DNA of 64,000 nucleotides, taken from the NCBI GenBank assembly GCA_938038785.1, contig CALHTB010000039.1:36147-100146 (forward strand). The letters are read 5' to 3'. Position 1 is the first letter of the stretch. The number at the start of each line of letters is the position of its first letter. The notes under the pieces are model-generated. The model had not been told where the DNA came from. It saw only the letters and a program-made list of their open reading frames with translations, and ran no database searches. Position numbers and translations under genes: made by a program. The stretch comes from an uncultured Acidimicrobiales bacterium. Lineage in GTDB: Bacteria > Actinomycetota > Acidimicrobiia > Acidimicrobiales > SHLQ01. Below are positions 36,507-45,648 of the stretch, piece by piece.

Positions 36507-37202
36507 CTACGACAAACAGCTGTTGACGATCGCTTCTGCGGCTGCTTCGCGATCTTCGGCGAGGGTTACCGCTCGGCCGATCACCAGGAGATCCGAGCCG
36601 TTGTCCAGTGCCGCCTTAGGCGTGCTCACCCGTACTTGATCGTGGTGGTCGGTGCCCTCGGGGCGGATGCCCGGGGTTACGCCAAGCAAACGCGGTGCGT
36701 ATTGCTTGGCATCCTTGACATCCATCGGGCTGCAGACGAGCCCAGACATCCCAGCTTCGACGGCGCTCATCACCCGCTTGGGCATGATGTGCTCGGGGGC
36801 GTCTTTGTCCGAGGTGAGCACGGTGATTGCGAGCGGGTGAGGGTCGGGCAGCCCGGCGTTGGATGCACCTGTGCGCAGTCCTTCGGCGCCTGCCTTCAAG
36901 ACATCGAGGCCACCTTGGGCGTGGTATGTCGCGTAGGACACTCCGAGCGCACCAAGCACTTGGGAGGCCTTCTCGACGGTGGTGGGAATGTCGTACATCT
37001 TCAGGTCGACAAAGACGTCGTAGCCCATGCCAATAAGCGTACCGATGGCGTCGGTTCCGGCAGCGGTGTACAGCTCGAGCCCGACCTTGGCCACGCCAAA
37101 CCAGGGTGAGAGCGCTTTCGCGATTCGCACGGCATCGACGAGGTCATCAACGTCGAGGGCGACGCACAGCTTCTGGCGTAGTTCGTCATCTACATCAATC
37201 AT
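36507..37202 (-). CDS. pyrF: Orotidine 5'-phosphate decarboxylase
   Basis: 231 residues; last step of UMP synthesis. The catalytic DLKMYDIPTTVEKA matches the DxKxxDI signature of the short (type 1, E. coli/Bacillus-like) enzyme, and LLGVTPGIRPEG is the phosphate-binding stretch. Many Actinobacteria have the longer type 2 enzyme with a KRND-type motif, so the type 1 form is worth noting. It lies 16 bp after pyrD. Confidence 0.95.
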   Translation of the reverse strand: MIDVDDELRQKLCVALDVDDLVDAVRIAKALSPWFGVAKVGLELYTAAGTDAIGTLIGMGYDVFVDLKMYDIPTTVEKASQVLGALGVSYATYHAQGGLDVLKAGAEGLRTGASNAGLPDPHPLAITVLTSDKDAPEHIMPKRVMSAVEAGMSGLVCSPMDVKDAKQYAPRLLGVTPGIRPEGTDHHDQVRVSTPKAALDNGSDLLVIGRAVTLAEDREAAAEAIVNSCLS

Positions 37203-37218
37203 CAGGGTTCTCCCGTAG

Positions 37219-38136
37219 TTAGCGCGAGTGCGCCGTGCCGATCAGGTCAGTAACCCGAGCAACACCCGACGTATCGCACCAGGTAGCAAGATCATTGGCG
37301 ACTCGCACAGTGGATCGGGGATCAGCAAACGTCGCTGTACCGACCTGCACTGCAGAGGCTCCGGCACGAAGGTACTGCACGGCGTCGGTAGCTGTGGCGA
37401 TACCCCCAACGCCGATGATGGGCAGGTTTGGGTAGGCGGCGGACACGTCGAACACCGCCCGCAGCGCCACGGGGCGCATCGATGGACCTGAGACGCCGCC
37501 TCCACCGCCCCCAAGCACGGGCTTACCGGTATCGGGGTCGAGTACCAGCCCGAGCAGCGTGTTCGTGAGGGTGACAGCGTCGGCACCGGCCTCCCCCACC
37601 GCACCGGCGATTTCGGCGATGTCAGCAACATTGGGGCTGAGCTTGGCCCACCTTGGAACTTCCAACATCGCAGTGGCATCGATTACCGCGGCTGCACTGT
37701 GGCCAGAATGGGCAAACATTTTGCGCCGGTCCTCGATGTTGGGACAGCTCACGTTGACCTCGACCGCAGTGAGGTCGTCTTGAACGTCGACGAGCGCCTG
37801 CGCCGCGTCACGGTATTCGTCGATTGTGCGGCCCCAGATGCTCGCAACGATCCGAGCTCCGCTTGCGCGCAGCTCGGGCAGTTCTTGGGCGATCCAGCCA
37901 GCCACGCCGGGGCCCTGCAGGCCAACGCTGTTCATCATGCCGCCAGGCAATTCGACGACGCGTGGACCAGGGTTTCCTTCCCATGGCATTACCGACAGCG
38001 ATTTCACGACGAGGGCGCCCAGCTTGTCGAGCGGCACGTAGCGAGACAGCTCGGCACCATGCCCAGCAGTCCCCGAAGCCGTCATAACCGGCGACGGCAA
38101 GCGGGTTGGCCCCACCTGGGTAGACAGATCAACCAT
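37219..38136 (-). CDS. pyrD: Dihydroorotate dehydrogenase, class 1B catalytic subunit
   Basis: 305 residues with no membrane-anchoring N-terminus, so cytosolic class 1. FMN site: MTASGTAGHG and IGVGGIATATDAVQYLRAGA; catalytic NVSCPN. Class 1B normally pairs with the iron-sulfur subunit PyrK, which is not next to it here. Separated from carB by 110 bp that hold a Family B element. Confidence 0.93.
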   Translation of the reverse strand: MVDLSTQVGPTRLPSPVMTASGTAGHGAELSRYVPLDKLGALVVKSLSVMPWEGNPGPRVVELPGGMMNSVGLQGPGVAGWIAQELPELRASGARIVASIWGRTIDEYRDAAQALVDVQDDLTAVEVNVSCPNIEDRRKMFAHSGHSAAAVIDATAMLEVPRWAKLSPNVADIAEIAGAVGEAGADAVTLTNTLLGLVLDPDTGKPVLGGGGGGVSGPSMRPVALRAVFDVSAAYPNLPIIGVGGIATATDAVQYLRAGASAVQVGTATFADPRSTVRVANDLATWCDTSGVARVTDLIGTAHSR

Positions 38137-38145
38137 TAGATTCCA

Positions 38146-38247
38146 CGGATGTCGAGCGGCAGACTCGACAAGGACAAGAGCTCTCGGGGAGCGAAGCTCG
38201 CGTAGCGACCAAGCCGGCTACCGCGGATGTCGAGCGGCCGTCTCGAC
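38146..38247 (+). repeat. Family B composite element plus flanking hairpin, between carB and pyrD
   Basis: Head GGGGAGCGAAGCTCGCGTAG continuing to CGACCAAG (38186-38213), a 15-bp spacer ending CCGCGGAT, then the hairpin GTCGAG-CGGCCGT-CTCGAC (38229-38247). A sister hairpin GTCGAG-CGGCAGA-CTCGAC lies at 38151-38169, in a 15-bp direct repeat (CGGATGTCGAGCGGC) 78 bp away. The second hairpin touches the carB stop codon. On the minus strand it would be part of the pyr mRNA. Confidence 0.85.
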
Positions 38248-41200
38248 TAGTCATTGTGGTACTCCTGCAAGGAGCGGACCTGCATTGGGGAGGCGAGCCA
38301 TTCTTCCATGCCGCGAGCTGCTGCTACCGCAGCGGAGCCTGTGGTGAGCAGCGGTATCCCAGCTGCACCAGCGGCGGCCCGAATGTACGCGCCGTCGGCT
38401 CGTGGGCCGCGGCCCCGAGGGCTGTTGATGACCATCTGAATCTCATCGGCCTGAATCAGGTCTACCGCGGTTGGGCCGGGAGTATTGCTCCCGTCGTTCT
38501 CCGAAACCTTCGACATACGCTTTGCCACCGGAATATCGGCAGCTTCCAGTGCGTCGGCGGTGCCGCCGGTGGCAACGATGTCGAAACCAAGTCCGCTGAA
38601 GCGGCGGGCGGCTTCGATGCCAAGTGGCTTGTCGCGATCTGCGAGCGACATGAAGATGGTGCCGCTCTCGGGAAGGGTGTCTCCAGCGGCCATCTGGCTC
38701 TTGGTGAATGCCAGGCCGGTGGTGGCATCGATTCCCATGACCTCGCCAGTCGAGCGCATCTCGGGGCCCAACAACGGGTCGGCGTCTGGGAATCGGTTGA
38801 ACGGAAGCACCGCTTCCTTGATCGATACATGGCCGGTGACCGGTGGCCGCACTAGCCCTTCGGTGCGGAGCTCGGCAATCGATGCGCCCATCATGACCCG
38901 AGCTGCGATCTTGGCCAGTGGAACACCGGTGGCCTTGGCAACAAATGGCACAGTGCGCGAGGCCCGCGGGTTGGCCTCGATGACGTAGGCCTCGTCATCT
39001 TTCACTGCGAACTGCACGTTGATGAGGCCCACTACTTCGAGCTCGGTCGCGATGAGCTCGGCGTACTTCTCGAGCGTGGCAATGACGTCCTCGGAGAGGT
39101 ATGGCGGAGGGATCACACACGCGCTGTCACCGCTGTGGACGCCCGCTTCTTCGACGTGTTCCATAACCGCACCGATGAGTACCTCGCCGGTGGTGTCTCG
39201 AATGGCGTCGACATCGACTTCGGTTGCATCTTCGAGGAAGCGGTCGATGAGCACTGGACGTTCTGCTGAGAGGCCACCTTCGCGTCCGAGGGTGCCGAAG
39301 CTTGCAAGCTGTTCCATTGCGGCGGCGAGGCCCTCGTCGTCGTAGACGATCTCCATTGCTCGCCCACCCAAAACGTAGGAAGGGCGTACGAGTGCGGGGT
39401 ACCCAATGCCACCGATGATCTCGAGCGCTCCGGCGGTGGTGGTTGCGGTGCCGCCGGGAGGCTGGGGAATGCCCATGCGTTCGCACAGTTCGTTCCATAG
39501 CTCGCGATCCTCGGCCAAATCGATCGACTTCGGAGATGTGCCCGCAATGAGCTCGGCAGGAAGATCGTTCGCCAGCTTGAGCGGCGTTTGCCCGCCGAGA
39601 GACACGATGATTCCATCGGGCTGTTCGGCTTCGATGATGTTGCTGACGTCCTCGAATGTCAGCGGCTCAAAGTACAAGCGGTCGCTCGTGTCGTAGTCGG
39701 TCGACACGGTCTCGGGGTTGCAGTTGACCATGATCGTCTCGTAACCAGCGTCAGCGAGGGCGAAGCTTGCGTGCACGCAGCAGTAATCGAACTCGATGCC
39801 TTGGCCAATACGGTTTGGGCCCGAGCCGAGAATCATGACCTTCTTGCGGTCCGAGTCGCGCACCTCGGTCGTGTCTTCCCACGTCGAGTAGTGGTACGGC
39901 GTTTCGGCGTCGAACTCGGCGCCGCAGGTGTCGACCGTCTTATACGTGGGTTCGATACCTACGGCCTTACGTGCTGAACGCACGTCGGCTTCGGACTCCT
40001 TCCACAGATACGCAAGCTGCGCGTCCGAGAACCCGAGCTGCTTCACCCGCTTCCACCCTCGACGAGTCATGTCGGCCATTGCCGTGGCCTCGATCACGTG
40101 ACGTTCCTCGGTGATGCGCAGCATCTGGTCGAGGAACCAAGGGTCGACCTTGGTGAGCTCGTGGACTTCGTCGACGGTCTTGCCGCGACGCAGGCACGCT
40201 TCGAGCTTCCAGATGCGGTCGGGCGTTGGAGTGTTCGCCTCGACCAGCAACTGGTCGAGCGGCATCTCGTCGTACTCTGTCTCGCCGGGGTCGGCGTTGA
40301 GGCCGTTGCGACCGAGCTCGAGGCTGCGGAGACCCTTCTGCAACGACTCAGGGAATGTCCGACCAATCGCCATGGCCTCGCCAACCGATTGCATCTGCGT
40401 GCCGAGGATTCCAGACGTTCCTGGGAACTTCTCGAAGGCCCACCGAGGAACCTTGGTGACGACATAGTCGATCGACGGTTCGAAGCTGGCGGGCGTTTCC
40501 TTGGTGATGTCGTTCTCGATTTCATCGAGGGTGTAGCCAATTGCCAGGCGGGCTGCGATCTTGGCGATCGGGAAGCCGGTGGCCTTTGATGCCAGCGCCG
40601 AAGACCGGGAAACCCGCGGGTTCATCTCGATGACCACCTGGCGACCGTTCGCTGGGTCGACGGCGAACTGCACGTTTGAGCCACCGGTCTCGACGCCGAC
40701 ACGACGCATAACGGCAAACGCGGCGTCGCGCATTTCCTGCAGCTCAACATCGGTGAGCGTCTGGGCCGGCGCAACGGTGATGCTGTCACCGGTGTGAACA
40801 CCCATGGGGTCGATGTTCTCGATCGAGCACACCACCACCTGGTTGTCCATGTGGTCGCGCATGACCTCAAGCTCGTATTCCTTCCAGCCCTTGATCGATT
40901 CCTCGATGAGGATCTCGCCGATTGGGCTAGAGGCGATGCCATGGGAGGCAACCTGCTCGAACTCTTCGGCCGTCTCGGCAATGCCCGTACCTTTGCCGCC
41001 CAAGATGTAGGCGGGGCGAATGATCACCGGCAGGCCGAGCTCATTCATGATCTCGCGAGACTTTTCCATGTCGTGGGCAATGCCCGACTTGGGAACGTCG
41101 AGGCCAATCTCGATCATGGCTTGCTTGAACTTGTCTCGGTTCTCGGCAGTGTCGATGGCGACAGGGTCAGCGCCAATGACCTCGACGTCATACTTGTCGA

Positions 41201-41522
41201 CGATCCCTGCCTCGACGAGCTCCATCGCGAGGTTCAGTGCGGTTTGCCCGCCGAGCGTAGGCAGCAGGACGTCCGGCTTCTCCTTCGCAATGATCGCTTC
41301 GAGGACAGTGACGTCCAACGGTTCGATGTACGTGGCATCGGCAAAGTCGGGATCGGTCATGATCGTGGCGGGGTTCGAGTTCGCCAAGATCACGCGGTAG
41401 CCCTCCTCACGGAGAACGCGACATGCCTGGGTTCCGGAGTAGTCGAACTCACATGCCTGGCCAATGACGATCGGGCCAGAGCCGATGACGAGGATCGAGT
41501 TGATGTCAGTGCGTTTTGGCAT
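38247..41522 (-). CDS. carB: Carbamoyl-phosphate synthase large subunit
   Basis: 1091 residues. Two ATP-grasp halves ([14 protein letters not shown] and [15 protein letters not shown]) that phosphorylate bicarbonate and carbamate, and a C-terminal MGS-like allosteric domain (~950-1091) that binds UMP or ornithine. Starts [20 protein letters not shown], 2 bp after the carA stop. Feeds pyrimidine and arginine synthesis. Confidence 0.98.
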   Translation of the reverse strand: MPKRTDINSILVIGSGPIVIGQACEFDYSGTQACRVLREEGYRVILANSNPATIMTDPDFADATYIEPLDVTVLEAIIAKEKPDVLLPTLGGQTALNLAMELVEAGIVDKYDVEVIGADPVAIDTAENRDKFKQAMIEIGLDVPKSGIAHDMEKSREIMNELGLPVIIRPAYILGGKGTGIAETAEEFEQVASHGIASSPIGEILIEESIKGWKEYELEVMRDHMDNQVVVCSIENIDPMGVHTGDSITVAPAQTLTDVELQEMRDAAFAVMRRVGVETGGSNVQFAVDPANGRQVVIEMNPRVSRSSALASKATGFPIAKIAARLAIGYTLDEIENDITKETPASFEPSIDYVVTKVPRWAFEKFPGTSGILGTQMQSVGEAMAIGRTFPESLQKGLRSLELGRNGLNADPGETEYDEMPLDQLLVEANTPTPDRIWKLEACLRRGKTVDEVHELTKVDPWFLDQMLRITEERHVIEATAMADMTRRGWKRVKQLGFSDAQLAYLWKESEADVRSARKAVGIEPTYKTVDTCGAEFDAETPYHYSTWEDTTEVRDSDRKKVMILGSGPNRIGQGIEFDYCCVHASFALADAGYETIMVNCNPETVSTDYDTSDRLYFEPLTFEDVSNIIEAEQPDGIIVSLGGQTPLKLANDLPAELIAGTSPKSIDLAEDRELWNELCERMGIPQPPGGTATTTAGALEIIGGIGYPALVRPSYVLGGRAMEIVYDDEGLAAAMEQLASFGTLGREGGLSAERPVLIDRFLEDATEVDVDAIRDTTGEVLIGAVMEHVEEAGVHSGDSACVIPPPYLSEDVIATLEKYAELIATELEVVGLINVQFAVKDDEAYVIEANPRASRTVPFVAKATGVPLAKIAARVMMGASIAELRTEGLVRPPVTGHVSIKEAVLPFNRFPDADPLLGPEMRSTGEVMGIDATTGLAFTKSQMAAGDTLPESGTIFMSLADRDKPLGIEAARRFSGLGFDIVATGGTADALEAADIPVAKRMSKVSENDGSNTPGPTAVDLIQADEIQMVINSPRGRGPRADGAYIRAAAGAAGIPLLTTGSAAVAAARGMEEWLASPMQVRSLQEYHND

Positions 41523-41524
41523 GA

Positions 41525-42625
41525 TTAGTTGCCCCCGTGAGAAGCCATGAGCTGCTCAAAATCGTCGAAGAGGTAGCGGCTGTCGTGGGGTCCGGGGCCG
41601 GCCTCTGGGTGGTACTGGACGCTGAACGCTGGTACGTCGGTGCAGCGCATTCCCTGCACCGTGTTGTCGTTCAGGTTGATGTGGGTGAGCTCGGCATTGA
41701 CGCCATCGGCCGACAGCGATTCTTCGGTAACGGCGTAGTTGTGGTTCTGCGAGGTGATCTCGACCTTGCTGTCGCGCAGGCGCTTGACCGGCTGGTTTCC
41801 GCCGTGGTGGCCGAATGGCAGTTTGTACGTCTGGGCGCCGACGGTTGCAGCCAGTAATTGGTGGCCGAGGCAAATGCCGAACACCGGGACCTTGCCGAGG
41901 AGCTCGGAGATCGTCTCTCGGATGTACCCCAGCGGCTCGGGGTCGCCAGGGCCGTTCGACAAGAACACGCCGTCGGGGTTGTGGGCCATGATGTCGGCGA
42001 CCGACGTCGATGCCGGAACCACTTCAATGGTGCCGAGACGCTTGAGCTGGTTGATGATCGAGGTCTTTATGCCGAAGTCCATCGCCACGATCGTGCGAGG
42101 GCCGTCGGAGGAAACGGTGTACGGCGCGTCGCAGGTCACTGTCGAGACGAGGTCGATACCGTCGGTGCCCGGCTCGGCCCTGGCGGCGGCGAGCAGCGCA
42201 TCCTCATCAGCCACCCCGAAGGCACCGGGCATTGCGCCGAGGTCGCGGATGTGGCGGGTCAGGCGGCGGGTGTCGAGGCCCGCGATGCCCGACAGGCTGT
42301 GTGTGCGAAGGAAGTCGTCGAACTCACCCTCGCTGCGATAGTTGCTGGCTCGGCGGGCCGGGTCCCGAATGATCACACCTCGGCAGAACGGCGCTCGAGA
42401 TTCGTTGTCGACCGCGTTCACCCCGTAGTTCCCGATGTGGGGGTAGGTAAACGTGATGATCTGACCTGCATAACTCGGGTCGGTGATGACCTCTTGGTAG
42501 CCGGTCATGACCGTGTTGAACACGACCTCGCCCGTGCTGATGCCTTTGGGGGCGTCAGCACCGATTAGTTCGCCTTCGAAGATGGTGCCGTCTTGCAGCA
42601 CGAGTGCTGCTTCTCGGATACTCAT
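41525..42625 (-). CDS. carA: Carbamoyl-phosphate synthase small subunit
   Basis: 366 residues. C-terminal class I glutaminase domain with nucleophile Cys in [16 protein letters not shown] and the catalytic His/Glu in [13 protein letters not shown]. It delivers ammonia to CarB. The start overlaps the pyrC stop by 4 bp (ATGA). Confidence 0.97.
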   Translation of the reverse strand: MSIREAALVLQDGTIFEGELIGADAPKGISTGEVVFNTVMTGYQEVITDPSYAGQIITFTYPHIGNYGVNAVDNESRAPFCRGVIIRDPARRASNYRSEGEFDDFLRTHSLSGIAGLDTRRLTRHIRDLGAMPGAFGVADEDALLAAARAEPGTDGIDLVSTVTCDAPYTVSSDGPRTIVAMDFGIKTSIINQLKRLGTIEVVPASTSVADIMAHNPDGVFLSNGPGDPEPLGYIRETISELLGKVPVFGICLGHQLLAATVGAQTYKLPFGHHGGNQPVKRLRDSKVEITSQNHNYAVTEESLSADGVNAELTHINLNDNTVQGMRCTDVPAFSVQYHPEAGPGPHDSRYLFDDFEQLMASHGGN

Positions 42626-43923
42626 CGGGTTGCCTTTCCTTCATCGACGGTGAGCTCACCCTCGAGGATCGTGTATTGAACTTTGCCGCGGACGGTGCGC
42701 CCCTCATAGGGCGTGTTGTGGCTGCGGCTGGCCATGCCGGTGCCCGAGATTGTCCACTCGGCGTTCGGGTCGACGATGGCGAGGTTGGCTCGTTGTCCAG
42801 CCTCAACCGGGTTGCCATGGCGGTCTGATAGACCAGCGATTTCAGCGGGACGAGTGCTCATCAGCTCGACGATGCGCTCGATGGGCAGGTCGAGCTCGGT
42901 GATCGCCAAGGCCAAGGCAGTCTCCAACCCGAGCATCCCCGGGGGTGCCTGGTCAAACGGGAACTCTTTGGTGTGCGGTTCGTGCGGGGCATGGTCGGTG
43001 GCTATGCAGTCGATTGTCCCGTCGGCGAGCCCGAGGCGGATGGCCGCGAGGTCGGCGTCTGTGCGTAGCGGCGGGTTTACCTTGAAGACCGGGTCGTAGC
43101 TCGAGCAGGCGGCGTCGGTGAGTGTGAAGTGGTGGGTGGTCACCTCGGCCGACAAGGCGATGCCTTCGGCTTTGGCGGCTCGGACGATGTCGACGCCTTC
43201 GGCGGTCGACACGTGCTGGAAGTGGATGCGCGCGCCGGTACGGCGAGCGAGCGCGATGTCGCGCCGCATCATGAGGGTCTCAGATTCGGCGGGCAGTCCG
43301 CCCATGCCAAGGCGGGTTGACCATTCGCCTTCGTGCATGTGGCCGCCAGCGGTGAGCGCTTCGACCTCGCAGTGTTGGGCGAGTACCACCGGCGCTCCCC
43401 CGGTGACCGCTTCGAGACCCGTGGCGTATTCCATGATCGAGCGCATTAGCGCGGGGTCTTGAACGCCCCGGCCGTTGTCGGTGAAGATACGCACTCCCAT
43501 GGCAGCGAGTTCACCCATTGGGGTAAGGAGCTTGCCTTCCCGCCCAACAGTCATTGCCGCAGCGGGCACTACTTCACATGGAACACCTTCGGCGATCGCG
43601 AGCACATCGCGAACAATCGACGGCGAGTCGATGGTGGGAGCGGTATTCGGCATCGCGACGACGGCGGTGTAGCCGCCAAGAGCGGCACCCCGAGCGCCGG
43701 TCTCGATGGTTTCGGCTTCTTCGTTGCCCGGTTCGCGCAAATGGGCATGCAGGTCGACAAGACCTGGCATCACCACCATGCCCGTCGCATCGATATGCCG
43801 AGCAGTATTTGGCACCGGCAGGTCAAGGCCCGTGGCGACGATTGATGAACCGGTGACCAGGACATCGGAGCGTTCGGCACCGTTCGACCCAATGACTGTT
43901 CCCCCGTGGATGAACAAGCTCAT
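42622..43923 (-). CDS. pyrC: Dihydroorotase
   Basis: 433 residues, type I (PyrC/amidohydrolase) dihydroorotase. Metal motif DLHAHLREPG, the carboxylated-lysine region, and CIATDHAPHEPHTKE with the catalytic Asp. Interconverts carbamoyl-aspartate and dihydroorotate. Overlaps pyrB and carA by 4 bp on each side (ATGA). Confidence 0.96.
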   Translation of the reverse strand: MSLFIHGGTVIGSNGAERSDVLVTGSSIVATGLDLPVPNTARHIDATGMVVMPGLVDLHAHLREPGNEEAETIETGARGAALGGYTAVVAMPNTAPTIDSPSIVRDVLAIAEGVPCEVVPAAAMTVGREGKLLTPMGELAAMGVRIFTDNGRGVQDPALMRSIMEYATGLEAVTGGAPVVLAQHCEVEALTAGGHMHEGEWSTRLGMGGLPAESETLMMRRDIALARRTGARIHFQHVSTAEGVDIVRAAKAEGIALSAEVTTHHFTLTDAACSSYDPVFKVNPPLRTDADLAAIRLGLADGTIDCIATDHAPHEPHTKEFPFDQAPPGMLGLETALALAITELDLPIERIVELMSTRPAEIAGLSDRHGNPVEAGQRANLAIVDPNAEWTISGTGMASRSHNTPYEGRTVRGKVQYTILEGELTVDEGKATR

Positions 43924-44849
43924 GGGTTGCTCCGATCAGCCGCCGCCGAACCGAGAACGAGGTACAGCACGGCCATCCGGACGATGACGCCATTGGTGAC
44001 TTGGTTAAGCACCCGCACTCTTGGGTCGTCGACGACCTCGGGCGAGATTTCGATGCCTCGGTTCATTGGGCCCGGGTGCATGATGAGCGCCGAAGCGGGA
44101 AGCTTGCGGGCGCGGTCGGGGGTCAGGCCAAACGACCGGTGATACTCATGCAGTGACGGGACGAGCGCTTGGTCCATGCGTTCGTTCTGCATTCGCAGCA
44201 GATACAGCACATCGGTGTCAGCAAGGATTGCATCGAGGTCGTGGCTGACCTTGGCCCCGAGCGTCTCGACATAGGGAGGCAGCAACGTGGGCGGTGCCAC
44301 CAGTGTGACCTCGGCCCCGAGGGTCGTGAAGGCTTCGATGTTGCTTCGGGCGACGCGGCTATGGCTGATATCGCCAGCGATCGCGATTCGAAGCCCGTCG
44401 AAGTTACGGCCCTCTTCGCGGATCGTATAGACGTCGAGCAACGACTGAGTGGGGTGCGCATGCCAGCCGTCACCGGCGTTGATGACCGACGCATCGGCCC
44501 ATCGGCTGATCTGTTGTGGAGCACCCGACGACTTGTGACGAACGACGATGGCGTCGACACCCATGGCTTCAATCGTCTCGACCGTGTCTCGGAGGGACTC
44601 CCCCTTGTTGACCGACGACGAGGAGGCGCTGAAGTTCAAGATGTCGGCGCTCAATCGGCGTGCTGCGGTTTCAAACGATGTCCGCGTCCTAGTGGAGTCT
44701 TCGAAGAACATGGACGCGACTGTCTTGCCCCGCAGTGCCGGAACCTTTGGGATGGGCCGCTGGCAGACTTCGGCGAAGCTGTCGGCTGCGTGCATGATTT
44801 CGTGGATGCCGTCTGCGCCGAGGTCGGCAATGGTCAGCAGGTCTTTCAC
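43920..44849 (-). CDS. pyrB: Aspartate carbamoyltransferase catalytic subunit
   Basis: 309 residues if started at GTG 44849 (VKDLLTIADLGADG), which overlaps the pyrR stop as GTGA; the track ATG at 44891 adds an unconserved basic stretch. Carbamoyl-phosphate site FFEDSTRTRTSFE, aspartate-loop and DGWHAHPTQSLLD. Commits carbamoyl phosphate to pyrimidines. No regulatory subunit pyrI, as expected for Actinobacteria. Confidence 0.95.
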   Translation of the reverse strand: MKDLLTIADLGADGIHEIMHAADSFAEVCQRPIPKVPALRGKTVASMFFEDSTRTRTSFETAARRLSADILNFSASSSSVNKGESLRDTVETIEAMGVDAIVVRHKSSGAPQQISRWADASVINAGDGWHAHPTQSLLDVYTIREEGRNFDGLRIAIAGDISHSRVARSNIEAFTTLGAEVTLVAPPTLLPPYVETLGAKVSHDLDAILADTDVLYLLRMQNERMDQALVPSLHEYHRSFGLTPDRARKLPASALIMHPGPMNRGIEISPEVVDDPRVRVLNQVTNGVIVRMAVLYLVLGSAAADRSNP

Positions 44850-45457
44850 TGGTCGCCCTCTCGGGTTCCTTCTTCGAGGGGCTCGCGACACCCTAGGTCA
44901 ACACCTTCGAGCGACACCCGAACGCTTTCCTCGCGTGAGGTGGGAAGGTTCTTGCCGATGTAGTCGGGGCGGATCGGCAGTTCGCGGTGGCCACGGTCGA
45001 CGACCACAGCGAGCTGGATCGTCTTTGGGCGGCCGAAGTCGGTAACTGCGTCGAGGGCGGCGCGAACGGTGCGGCCGGTGAACAGGACGTCGTCGCAGAG
45101 CACCACGTGCTTGTCGGTGACGCTGAACGGGATGCGGGTGACCTCGGGAAGGATGTGTGTCGTCGAGATGTCGTCGCGATGGAAGCTGGCGTCGACCGAG
45201 CCCACTTCGACGTCGACGTTCTCGATCGAGGCCAACGCCTCGCCGAGAGCGTTAGCGATGGGCACGCCGCCGCGCTCAAGCCCGATGAGGACGACGTCTT
45301 CGAGGCCGCTGTTGCGCTCGATAATCTCGTGGGCCATGCGCTTGAGCGCCCTGGCTACGTCTTCAGAACTGAGGACGGTGGTGTGGGGAACGAACCGGCT
45401 TATCTCGCCTCGTCCGAATCGACTTGCACGTGGGCGCCGAAGCTCCGCGTCAACCAT
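44846..45457 (-). CDS. pyrR: Bifunctional PyrR: pyr mRNA-binding regulator / uracil phosphoribosyltransferase
   Basis: I choose ATG 45457 (MVDAELRRPRASRFGRGE, 203 residues): it has an AGGAG ribosome-binding site 5 nt upstream, and the 18 extra residues of the track ORF are encoded by the PyrR-binding RNA hairpin. PRPP motif VVLCDDVLFTGRTVRAALDA and SxRRDD-like DASFHRDD. In the family, UMP-bound PyrR binds pyr mRNA and represses it. First gene of the pyrimidine operon. Confidence 0.93.
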   Translation of the reverse strand: MVDAELRRPRASRFGRGEISRFVPHTTVLSSEDVARALKRMAHEIIERNSGLEDVVLIGLERGGVPIANALGEALASIENVDVEVGSVDASFHRDDISTTHILPEVTRIPFSVTDKHVVLCDDVLFTGRTVRAALDAVTDFGRPKTIQLAVVVDRGHRELPIRPDYIGKNLPTSREESVRVSLEGVDLGCREPLEEGTREGDQ

Positions 45458-45462
45458 CTCGT

Positions 45463-45502
45463 CTCCTGCTCGTACAAGCCTCACGGGACTCGTTTCACGA
45501 AC
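45463..45502 (-). promoter_or_regulatory. PyrR-binding RNA hairpin overlapping the pyrR translation start region
   Basis: Read on the minus strand, AGTCCCGTGAGGCT (45490-45477) fits every position of the PyrR-binding loop consensus ARUCCNGNGAGGYU. It is capped by stem ACGAG/CTTGT, a purine bulge GAA, and lower stem GTTCGT/ACGAGC (45502-45468). The ribosome-binding site AGGAG (45467-45463) follows directly, and the ATG begins at 45457. This matches translational repression of the kind described for mycobacterial PyrR. Confidence 0.85.
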
Positions 45503-45567
45503 GAATTTCACGGTAGTAGTTTCCCGGTCAACTCACACCGTTGGGCGCCACATTTTCTGGATCGGTC

Positions 45568-45620
45568 CGAATCTGTGGAGTCTGCTGTTCGATATTGCGT
45601 CACCAGACTCCACAGATTCG
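45568..45620. repeat. Family A palindromic element upstream of pyrR and phzF
   Basis: 17-bp perfect inverted arms (CGAATCTGTGGAGTCTG and its complement) around the core CTGTTCGATATTGCGTCAC. The core differs from the copy at 46653 at four of 19 positions, while the arms are identical. It lies in the divergent gap between pyrR and phzF. Confidence 0.95.
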
Positions 45621-45648
45621 CGGTAGTGCGTGTCGGGTAGGTTGAGGT

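Noticed and set aside
45458-45511. N-terminal extension of pyrR in the ORF track
   Set aside because: These codons are the PyrR-binding RNA hairpin, and a good ribosome-binding site precedes ATG 45457.
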